Positions 1 through 5,944 of a DNA stretch of 12,077 nt are shown here, one piece after another. Positions within the stretch are counted from its first letter, which is position 1. Every line of letters begins with the position of its first letter. Under the pieces are notes generated by a model. That model had not been told where the DNA came from, ran no database searches, and worked only from the letters and a program-made list of their open reading frames with translations. The stretch spans positions 1-12,077 of the forward strand of contig JAFGBW010000253.1 in assembly GCA_016932965.1 (NCBI GenBank), written 5' to 3'. The stretch is from Candidatus Auribacterota bacterium (lineage in GTDB: Bacteria; Auribacterota; JAFGBW01). The translations under genes and the position numbers were made by a program.

Positions 1-858
1 TTGAAGACAGGCGAAAAATATCCCTGCAGCGAATGGCTGTATCTGATACTCATGCAATATAAAGAATCCCCCGGTGACAAGAACGGCAAGAAAGGAAGCG
101 AAGAGAGTATCACCGTCATGACGCTGAACATGGCCCATGCCCGGAAGGGGACTTCCAACGGGACGACAAACAAAAAAAACAGAATCGAGAACAATTTAAA
201 CCATATCGTGAAAGTGATCACGCATGAACATCCGCTGGTCGTTGCTTTACAGGAAGCCGACGGGGAAACGTATCGTCCGGATAATTTCAATCAGGTCGAG
301 TTCATTTCCGAAAAGGCGAAATACCCGTATATCGAAACGGGTTATCATGTCATTAAAAAGAATTTTGTATACGGTACGGCCCTTCTATCTTTATATCCTT
401 TATCCCATACCGAAATGACCACATTCCTTCCTTCTCCGCCGACTCCTTTAAAAGGTTTTGTCGTGTCGAGAATGAAATGGCCTTTTCCTTCATGGAACAA
501 GGAAGTGGACGTTATCAGCCTTCATCTGGATTTTCTCAGAAAACACGTCCGGATGAAACAGGTGGAACAGATCATTCAAAAATTGAAAACCAGAGGGAAA
601 CCCCTGATCGTGATGGGTGATTTCAACTGCGAACCGGATATCAGGGAAAACACCCTGCAATATTTTTGCGAGAATCTGAATCTGAAAATGTATAATCCCT
701 ATTCGGTGGAGCTGGTGACGTTCCAATTATTCAAAAAACGGCTGGACTGGATTCTGATTTCACCGGATTTCGAATTCAAGTCCTATCGGGTATTGAAAGA
801 TAAGATATCCGACCATTCCGGGGTGATCGCCGAAATTGCCGTCCGAAAACAATCGTGA
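1..858 (+). CDS. Endonuclease/exonuclease/phosphatase (EEP) family protein, probably 5'-partial
   Basis: This looks like a metal-dependent phosphodiesterase or nuclease of the EEP superfamily (DNase I, sphingomyelinase, ExoIII fold). Visible motifs, numbered from the TTG at position 1: TLNMAHA with Asn43, LQEAD with metal-binding Glu85, SLHLD with His175, MGDFN with Asp207 and Asn209, LDWI with Asp249, and the C-terminal SDH with catalytic Asp271-His272. All core residues are present, so it should be active. The start is uncertain. A TTG sits at the window edge, with in-frame ATGs at 52 and 118. Starting at 118 would cut into the first core beta-strand, and no good Shine-Dalgarno precedes either ATG, so the gene probably begins at or before the edge. 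No clear signal peptide is seen. The substrate (DNA, phospholipid or phosphoinositide) cannot be told. The next gene lies about 565 bp away across repeats, so no operon link is implied. Confidence 0.85.
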   Translation: MKTGEKYPCSEWLYLILMQYKESPGDKNGKKGSEESITVMTLNMAHARKGTSNGTTNKKNRIENNLNHIVKVITHEHPLVVALQEADGETYRPDNFNQVEFISEKAKYPYIETGYHVIKKNFVYGTALLSLYPLSHTEMTTFLPSPPTPLKGFVVSRMKWPFPSWNKEVDVISLHLDFLRKHVRMKQVEQIIQKLKTRGKPLIVMGDFNCEPDIRENTLQYFCENLNLKMYNPYSVELVTFQLFKKRLDWILISPDFEFKSYRVLKDKISDHSGVIAEIAVRKQS

Positions 859-880
859 AAACGCAGAGGCGCAGAGGGGG

Positions 881-966
881 GAAGGAATTGAGAATTTAGA
901 ATTAAGAATTGAGAATGGAAACTTGAAGCCAGGAGGGCAAAGAGGGACCGACGTAGTCGCTCGTAA
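881..966 (+). repeat. 86-bp direct repeat, copy 1
   Basis: This stretch is identical over 86 bases to 5633-5718, in the same orientation, 4752 bp away. It combines a low-complexity part built from gaattgagaatt/gaattaagaatt units with a unique-looking part (ccaggagggcaaagagggac, then cgacgtagtcgctcgtaa). Identity stops sharply at 967 (A here, G in the other copy). Both copies are noncoding. Confidence 0.95.
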
Positions 967-972
967 AAAAAT

Positions 973-1126
973 AATTTTCACCATGGAGGACACAGAGAGC
1001 TCGGAGGGAATTGGGAAAAGTTTTGAGTTATGAGTGTTGAGTTATAAGTTAACAAATGAAATTTCATTTAACTCAAAACTTAAAACTCAACACTCATAAC
1101 TCTTTTTATCCTCCATGGTGAATTTT
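973..1126. repeat. Large imperfect palindrome (MITE-like element)
   Basis: Three nested inverted-repeat layers are visible. The outer arms ttcaccatggagga (977-990) and tcctccatggtgaa (1109-1122) match over 14 bp. The inner arms gagttatgagtgttgagtt (1025-1043) and its complement (1084-1102) match over 19 bp. The core aaatgaaatttcattt (1054-1069) is a perfect 16-bp palindrome. The left side carries about 28 extra bases between outer and inner arms, including cacagagagctcggaggg. Transcribed, it would fold into a long hairpin. No open frame uses it. It may be a decayed nonautonomous mobile element or a structured terminator/RNA, and the sequence alone does not decide. Confidence 0.7.
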
Positions 1127-1164
1127 CTTTTATTCAATTCCGTATCTGTCAAACTCTTATGAGC

Positions 1165-1183
1165 CCTCCGGCTGAGCCGGAGG
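1165..1183. repeat. REP-like hairpin, 8-bp G+C stem
   Basis: CCTCCGGC-TGA-GCCGGAGG is a perfect 8-bp stem with a 3-base loop, followed by tttacctgttttaatta. No T-run follows directly, so it is a poor intrinsic terminator for the upstream gene. Compact G+C hairpins of this type resemble REP elements mobilised by RAYT (TnpA-REP) transposases. That attribution is inference, as no such transposase is in the window. Confidence 0.6.
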
Positions 1184-1207
1184 TTTACCTGTTTTAATTA
1201 AAATTAC

Positions 1208-1346
1208 ATTCAGGCGTTACAATAAGCCCAAGAAAAAAAAGGTGTTTTCCCAGAAAGTCCGCCTGAATAAATCCATCGCCCTAGTTATTATATCGGAACC
1301 ATATTTTCTTATTTAATCATGTTATAACTAGGCAAAAAAACCGATG
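1208..1346. other. Two adjacent stem-loops upstream of the radical SAM operon
   Basis: The first stem pairs attcaggcg (1208-1216) with cgcctgaat (1260-1268), perfect over 9 bp. The second pairs cctagttat (1280-1288) with ataactagg (1324-1332), also perfect over 9 bp. It is extended outward by catcg (1274-1278) with cgatg (1342-1346) after an internal bulge. The loops are long and A+T rich. They could be subterminal hairpins of an IS200/IS605-like remnant or a structured leader for the downstream operon. Nothing proves either. Confidence 0.4.
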
Positions 1347-1423
1347 TATTATAATCTAATGCACATTAAAGATATAGTCTCTTATACGTAATCACTATCA
1401 AAAATCATCACACTAACTAAAAG

Positions 1424-2893
1424 ATGAAAATTTGTTTTATTCTGGGTCAAAATGAAAGTTTAGGCATTGAATACCTATCTTCTTTTCTTAAACAAAACGG
1501 ACAAAAAGTCGACCTCTTGTTCGATCCCTGCCTTTTTAATGATTCTATCACCTCAATTCCATGGTTAGCTCAAAAATTCAGCCGAGAATCGTTCATTTTG
1601 TCTGAAATCAAAAAAATCCAACCGGATCTAATTGGTTTTCAAGTATTCACAGATACACTCCCCTGGAATATGCACCTCGCCGAATATATCAAGAAACACT
1701 ACCCTTTGATAAAAATTGTATTTGGCGGCATTCATCCGACATCCGTCCCCGAAGAAATGCTTCAACATGAATGTGTTGATTTTGTTATCCGGGGAGAAGG
1801 CGAACATGCGCTGCTTGAACTTATGCAGACCCTCTCTCAACAGAAAAATCCTGAAAACATAAAGAATCTATCCTATCGGGACAATAACAGAATCATTCAC
1901 CATACCCCCCTAAGACCGCTGATTTCAAACCTCGACACCCTTCCTTTTCCGGATAAAGAATTATTCTATACAAAAGCGCTCCCTACGAAAGGGTACAAAA
2001 TTATGACCAGTCGGGGATGTCCCTTTAACTGCAGCTACTGTTACAATCATGTGGTAAAAGAACTCTACGGATTCCCCAAAAATTTTGTAAGAAGGCGCTC
2101 TGTCAAAAATGTAATTGATGAGTTGGTTATCGCGAAAAACCGGTGGAGGACAAATAAAATATTTTTTGATGACGATATTTTTATATCCGACAAAGAGTGG
2201 CTTGAAGAATTTGTCGCAGAGTACATAGAAAAAATCACCCTTCCCAATTTCTGTTTTGTACACCCTGTCTATATTAATGAAAAAACAATTAATCTGTTAA
2301 AAAAAATGAACACACAGTTGGTTGAAATCGGCATCCAAACGATTGATCCCGAATACCGGAAAAAAATATATCAAAGACATTACTCACAGGAACAACTTAA
2401 AAAAGCCTTGCATCTCATATATCAATCGAAAATTCCCTGCATCGCTGACAATATCATTGACTACGAAACCATTACAGAAGAAGAGGCTCTCCGGATAACA
2501 CAATTTTATCTTAATGAAAAAATATGCAAAGTATACCTGTTCAATCTTCGTATCTTTCCGCATACTCAAATCGCCCATTTACTAAATAGAAAAAAGGAGC
2601 TTCCTGTCCCGAAAGAGGAACAGAACTATTTCAGCATCGTAAAAGCAAAAAGATTAAAAAATATTCAAAAAATATTTATCATGATACTATTCGGAAAAAT
2701 TTTCCCAAAACGGTTCACGCCTTATTTATTAAAAACCAGACTGTATCGCTTTTTCCCGTTATTAAACTATCATTTTTTACTTGAGCTGTTCTATGCAATC
2801 GAAATTTCATTGCGAAGAAAAGCACTATTTAACAGGGAAACCAGCTCTAAATATATTCGATATATATTGAAAAAAATTTTCCGGAGATTCTGA
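1424..2893 (+). CDS. B12-binding-domain radical SAM protein
   Basis: This is a 489-residue radical SAM enzyme with the layout of the B12-binding class. Residues 1-140 form a Rossmann-like N-domain with FGGIHPTSVPEE near 100-111 and the RGEGE signature at 123-127, both typical of this class. It lacks the DxHxxG cobalamin ligand motif, as many members do. The [4Fe-4S] motif is GCPFNCSYCYN, with Cys199, Cys203 and Cys206, preceded by a TSRGC strand. The core continues to about residue 380 (FFDDD near 247-251, EIGIQ near 301-305). The C-terminal 100 residues are basic and hydrophobic, which might favour membrane contact. The start ATG is preceded only by a weak A-rich stretch. The stop lies 2 bp before the next radical SAM gene, so the two are cotranscribed. 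The substrate is unknown; the family includes methyltransferases, cyclases and lipid-tailoring enzymes. Confidence 0.88.
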   Translation: MKICFILGQNESLGIEYLSSFLKQNGQKVDLLFDPCLFNDSITSIPWLAQKFSRESFILSEIKKIQPDLIGFQVFTDTLPWNMHLAEYIKKHYPLIKIVFGGIHPTSVPEEMLQHECVDFVIRGEGEHALLELMQTLSQQKNPENIKNLSYRDNNRIIHHTPLRPLISNLDTLPFPDKELFYTKALPTKGYKIMTSRGCPFNCSYCYNHVVKELYGFPKNFVRRRSVKNVIDELVIAKNRWRTNKIFFDDDIFISDKEWLEEFVAEYIEKITLPNFCFVHPVYINEKTINLLKKMNTQLVEIGIQTIDPEYRKKIYQRHYSQEQLKKALHLIYQSKIPCIADNIIDYETITEEEALRITQFYLNEKICKVYLFNLRIFPHTQIAHLLNRKKELPVPKEEQNYFSIVKAKRLKNIQKIFIMILFGKIFPKRFTPYLLKTRLYRFFPLLNYHFLLELFYAIEISLRRKALFNRETSSKYIRYILKKIFRRF

Positions 2894-2895
2894 CA

Positions 2896-4269
2896 ATGCC
2901 TAAAATAACAGATAAAAAAGTTATCGACCATACCCGATCGGTTTGTCCGGAATGCCTTAAACAATATGATGCTGAAATCATATCAGAACATAATCAAGCG
3001 TTTATGGTTCGCACCTGTACTACCCACGGTGTAAAAAAACATTTGGTTTCTAAAAATGCGGATGACTATGAATATTTCAGAGAATGTTATTTAATGCTGA
3101 AAAAAGACATCAACATGTCTCCCTCAAAACAGAAAGCCTATAACATTCATGTTACGGATAAATGCAATTTAAAATGTCCTATTTGCTATTCCAGGGGGCA
3201 ATCACGTCAGAAAGATATTACAATTAAAGACCTGGAGGAACACTTTCAGGGGGTAACGAACTCTCGTCTTTGCCTTTTCGGAGGAGAACCAACCATGCAT
3301 GAGCATGTTGAGGAAATCATACAATGGATTAAAAAAAACAATAATATCGCCGTGCTCTACACCAATGGCTTAAAATTGGATGATTCTGAATTCGTAAAAA
3401 AAATCAAAAACGCCGGTATCGATGAAGTGCATATTCAATTTGACGGATTTTCCGAAAACGCCTATGAAACCTTCAGAGGCAACAAAAATTTACTCCATAT
3501 AAAGCAAACCGCGATTGAGGAATGCGCCAGACAAAACCTGACCATTGTGCTGGAAGTGACCGTCAATACAAATAATATTTCTGAAATCAACAGCATATTC
3601 AATTTTGCTCTGGAAAAACCGAATATAAAAGGAGTGGTCTTTAGAACATTATGCTTAGTCGATCTCACCTCGAAATATGAGCAAAAAATCACAACCGATG
3701 ATATCATCCATACATTATCCCGGAATAAAAAGCATCCCGTCTCAGAAGAAGAGATCAATCTGTTCCAAAAGTTACTCTATAAATATTGCTTTTATTTTAA
3801 AGTACCCTTATTCGGATGTGTTCTTAACCGGTATTATCTTCTCTATAAAGATGGCAACACGACTCTTAACATCGGTGATATGTTGAATCTAAAAAAAATA
3901 AACTCTTATTTCTCAGACTTTCATCAGAATTCTCAAAAGCGGTCAAACAAATGGATAGCCGCATTTAAAACCATCTTTCACTTTTTAAACAAAAGAAATA
4001 TAAAAGTAGCCTTATTGATACTCCGAAATTTTCTCACGGAAAAATTCAACGGCCGTCACAAACATATCAAACCTGTCAGATCGTTTTTCTTCCTTGAAAT
4101 CTCAGGGCCAATGGATCAGTACAATTATGATCAAAAAATAATTGAATTATGCCCCTCCGGCGTCTATCTCGAAGAGAAGCTGCACCGGTCCTTAGGACTC
4201 GCCTACTATGACCGAAGAATGAATATTGATAAGCTGTTATTATCTCAAGAATACAGACAAAAGGATTAA
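2896..4269 (+). CDS. Radical SAM protein with N-terminal zinc-ribbon-like motif (Tes/MJ0619-like)
   Basis: This 457-residue enzyme has the cluster motif CNLKCPICYS (Cys90, Cys94, Cys97) and the SAM-binding GGEPT at 129-133, as in MoaA/PqqE-type radical SAM proteins. Ahead of the core lies TRSVCPECL...RTCTTHG with Cys17, Cys20, Cys41 and His44, a putative zinc or iron site. Such an N-terminus, together with a late MDQYNYD...LCP segment, recalls the MJ0619/tetraether-lipid-synthase (Tes) group, which forms carbon-carbon bonds between lipid chains. This is resemblance by eye, and the protein is somewhat short for that group. It begins 2 bp after the upstream radical SAM stop, with GGAG at 2883-2886 nine bases before the ATG, inside the end of the previous gene. 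Tight coupling suggests both enzymes act on one substrate. A peptide-modifying role is also possible, but no precursor peptide was seen. Confidence 0.85.
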   Translation: MPKITDKKVIDHTRSVCPECLKQYDAEIISEHNQAFMVRTCTTHGVKKHLVSKNADDYEYFRECYLMLKKDINMSPSKQKAYNIHVTDKCNLKCPICYSRGQSRQKDITIKDLEEHFQGVTNSRLCLFGGEPTMHEHVEEIIQWIKKNNNIAVLYTNGLKLDDSEFVKKIKNAGIDEVHIQFDGFSENAYETFRGNKNLLHIKQTAIEECARQNLTIVLEVTVNTNNISEINSIFNFALEKPNIKGVVFRTLCLVDLTSKYEQKITTDDIIHTLSRNKKHPVSEEEINLFQKLLYKYCFYFKVPLFGCVLNRYYLLYKDGNTTLNIGDMLNLKKINSYFSDFHQNSQKRSNKWIAAFKTIFHFLNKRNIKVALLILRNFLTEKFNGRHKHIKPVRSFFFLEISGPMDQYNYDQKIIELCPSGVYLEEKLHRSLGLAYYDRRMNIDKLLLSQEYRQKD

Positions 4270-4332
4270 ATCAGGAAGCTTCTTCATAAACCTATCTGAA
4301 TCATTTCATCCTGTCCCGGGAATTGTCCTGAA

Positions 4333-4473
4333 TCAGGCGTCATCCAGATGAATGCCGGGCCTTGCCTGAATTCCATCCAGAATCCGGTGAGCTGTTTCGA
4401 TTATTTCCTCCCGTGAGGGCCCGAATCGTTTAGACCACTCGGAGGATTTGGCCTGAAACCGGTCAAAAAAAAA
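4333..4473 (-). other. Frameshifted 3' tail of the kinase-like gene
   Basis: After the homopolymer of nine A on the plus strand (T9 in the coding sense, 4465-4473), the original frame hits TGA at once (4463-4465). If one T is skipped, the frame continues for 43 more codons, beginning D-R-F-Q-A-K-S-S-E-W and ending I-H-L-D-D-A before a TGA at 4333-4335. The tail is helical and charged, with no rare stop, and reads as a natural C-terminus. The intact protein would be about 405 residues. Causes could be sequencing or assembly error, a recent inactivating indel, or transcriptional slippage. Confidence 0.7.
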
Positions 4474-5551
4474 CGCGTGCTTCAACAGGTCCCAGCGCCC
4501 CGATAACTCCCAGAACCAGACTTTCAGTCTCATAACGGTAAATATCCTGCCCGCCTTCGGCCATAAAGCCGTCTTCCCCTAATTGTTCAGGAGACAGTCC
4601 GGCATTAATGATCAGATTGTAAATCAGAGCGTCTTCATCAAAGGCCATTGCCCAGTTCCTTAAATCATACAAATTCATTTTTGCAGACGGGATGGAGACC
4701 GGCTCTCCGGATTCAGGGTCGGCTTTTATATCATAAATCCCCATATCTAAAATATCTCCACGTGGGTGAACCAGGCCTTTATCAATGAGATGGGCTTCAT
4801 AGTCTCCTTCCGGTGTTCTCCTTAAAACAAACTGATTTTTGTAAGCATCAAAAATAAAAAAACCTCCCGGTTTCTTCCAGATACGGACAGATTCTCTTAT
4901 GACAGCGGCCTGGGCTTTTCTGTCTTCTTTGAGAATGTTGAAGGAAATCCATTCTGAAGGATCAAAAAAGGGTTCCGTCAGCACAAAACGAACTTGCTCC
5001 GGATCATGGTTTGCAGGAATGGCTCCGAAAAAACCTTTTGGTTCGCCTGTCAAATCGTTCAGGATCACTGTCGTGACTTCATGGAGAACCGCATAGTAGT
5101 CGCTCTTAAATTTTTTGGTCATTTTAAGAGCAAAAGAATAAGGGGTGTCTTCTGTTCTGAGCCTTACCGTCACCCTGTAAACATTTCTGTATTTGCTTTT
5201 ATCTCCCGTTTTTTCAATTTCGACTCCTGCAATGTCTTCTTTTTGAAAAGAAACCGGGAAAAAACTGTTCAACGTATGGGGGAGCAGCTGACTCCGGTTG
5301 AATAACCGGATGATATGTAAACGGTCCTGTTCCGAAAGCTCTGATCTTTCAAAATCAAACTTGTCAGGGGTTATGATATCAGAATGGCTTTTCGGTGCCA
5401 GATTGTCTGACAGATGCTTCTGTTGATAAGACAAGTCTCTTTTTTCTTCTGAACAGTAAAGATGACCGGATACCCCTGTTAACATGTCAAAGGACTGTAA
5501 CAGAAATACAAAACAAAACATTCTGAACAACCGAAATCTGATAATAATCAT
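4463..5551 (-). CDS. Exported kinase-like protein of unknown function, frame broken near 3' end
   Basis: The 362-residue product has no family I can name with certainty. Residues 1-30 look like a signal peptide (R5, R7, R10, then the hydrophobic MFCFVFLLQSF, with a possible cut near VSG). From about residue 105 to 300 the pattern recalls a divergent protein-kinase or aminoglycoside-phosphotransferase fold: FALK with Lys143, HEV with Glu158 as helix-C acid, a hinge-like RFVLTEPF near 188-195, FFIFDAYKNQF with Asp235 as catalytic-loop acid and Asn239, then HLIDKGL with Asp257 in the DFG position. Asn239 is one residue closer to the Asp than usual, so this is tentative. A second conserved-looking block, ALIYNLIINAGLSPEQLG, follows. 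The frame breaks at a nine-base run, and a 43-codon tail continues in another frame. It is convergent with the radical SAM operon. No Shine-Dalgarno is seen at the ATG, which lies 6 bp after a good -10 box. Confidence 0.65.
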   Translation of the reverse strand: MIIIRFRLFRMFCFVFLLQSFDMLTGVSGHLYCSEEKRDLSYQQKHLSDNLAPKSHSDIITPDKFDFERSELSEQDRLHIIRLFNRSQLLPHTLNSFFPVSFQKEDIAGVEIEKTGDKSKYRNVYRVTVRLRTEDTPYSFALKMTKKFKSDYYAVLHEVTTVILNDLTGEPKGFFGAIPANHDPEQVRFVLTEPFFDPSEWISFNILKEDRKAQAAVIRESVRIWKKPGGFFIFDAYKNQFVLRRTPEGDYEAHLIDKGLVHPRGDILDMGIYDIKADPESGEPVSIPSAKMNLYDLRNWAMAFDEDALIYNLIINAGLSPEQLGEDGFMAEGGQDIYRYETESLVLGVIGALGPVEARVFF

Positions 5552-5556
5552 GCATA

Positions 5557-5583
5557 ATTATACCAGATATAAAAAAAAGTCAA
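5557..5583 (-). promoter_or_regulatory. Extended -10 promoter giving a near-leaderless mRNA
   Basis: On the minus strand, TTGACT (5578-5583) is followed after 15 bp by TATAAT (5557-5562), with TGG directly before it as an extended -10. The spacer is short, but the extended -10 can compensate. The ATG of the kinase-like gene begins 6 bases after TATAAT, so the expected transcript start falls on or next to the start codon. That fits the absence of a ribosome binding site. Confidence 0.6.
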
Positions 5584-5632
5584 TGTACGAAGGTGTTCCG
5601 GGGGCAGGATATTATCACCACGGAGAGGGGAA

Positions 5633-5718
5633 GAAGGAATTGAGAATTTAGAATTAAGAATTGAGAATGGAAACTTGAAGCCAGGAGGGCAAAGAGGGAC
5701 CGACGTAGTCGCTCGTAA
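5633..5718 (+). repeat. 86-bp direct repeat, copy 2
   Basis: Identical to 881-966 in the same orientation. Here it continues into gagcaagggcagggtggccgtagtc, which copy 1 lacks, and it is preceded by caccacggagaggggaa. This shows the two copies sit in slightly different composite repeat contexts. Confidence 0.95.
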
Positions 5719-5776
5719 GAGCAAGGGCAGGGTGGCCGTAGTCCAATTAAGAATTATGAATTGAGAATTAAATACT

Positions 5777-5795
5777 CCCGCAGAGGCGCAGGGGC
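5777..5795 (+). repeat. GCAGAGGCGCAGG dispersed motif
   Basis: The 19-mer cccgcagaggcgcaggggc here occurs as an exact reverse complement at 8873-8891. Its inner 13-mer cgcagaggcgcag also occurs directly at 862-874. All three are intergenic. Confidence 0.9.
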
Positions 5796-5944
5796 GCGGA
5801 GAAAAAGGAAATTGTTTTTGACCGGATCATCGGTTGGGCCGGAAAAAATAGGCGAGGGAGGGACCAGTGTAAACAGTGAAATAACGGTCAATTTCAAGGG
5901 ATTCAGTTCCGGCTTATCGTCTGCAGGTCATGAAAGTCAGCTGG

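Larger units (their letters stand above)
859..1423. other. Repeat-rich intergenic region
   Basis: This 565-bp stretch has no credible gene. It starts right after the EEP stop codon with a GCAGAGGCGCAGAGG-type motif. It then holds copy 1 of an 86-bp repeat (881-966), a large palindrome (about 973-1126), a REP-like hairpin (1165-1183) and nested inverted repeats (1208-1346). The last 80 bases before the radical SAM gene are very A+T rich. They contain a TATAAT hexamer at 1350-1355 without a convincing -35 box at the right distance. A short open frame across 836-1033 is simply the repeat translated. No small precursor peptide with its own ribosome binding site was seen ahead of the radical SAM genes. 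Confidence 0.8.
5552..5944. other. Repeat-rich intergenic region
   Basis: This 393-bp stretch between two minus-strand genes holds the promoter above, copy 2 of the 86-bp repeat (5633-5718), an AT-rich gaattaagaattatgaattgagaatt tract (about 5746-5770) and a GCAGAGGCGCAGGGGC motif (5777-5795). A short frame across 5761-5967 comes from the repeat and runs into the end of the ankyrin gene on the other strand. It has no ribosome binding site and no recognisable product, so no gene is called. Confidence 0.75.

Noticed and set aside
836-1033. 65-codon frame on the plus strand
   Set aside because: It is the 86-bp repeat and the palindrome edge translated, overlaps the EEP 3' end, and has no ribosome binding site. 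It is not a radical SAM precursor peptide.
1350-1355. TATAAT as the promoter of the radical SAM operon
   Set aside because: The hexamer is perfect, but no acceptable -35 lies 15-19 bp upstream and no extended -10 is present, so it is not listed as a feature.
4994-5305. 103-codon frame antisense to the kinase-like gene
   Set aside because: It lies inside a better coding frame with a signal peptide and promoter on the other strand, so it is a shadow.
881-5718. CRISPR array or insertion sequence defined by the 86-bp repeats
   Set aside because: There are only two copies, 4.75 kb apart, with no regular spacers, no cas genes and no transposase between them.
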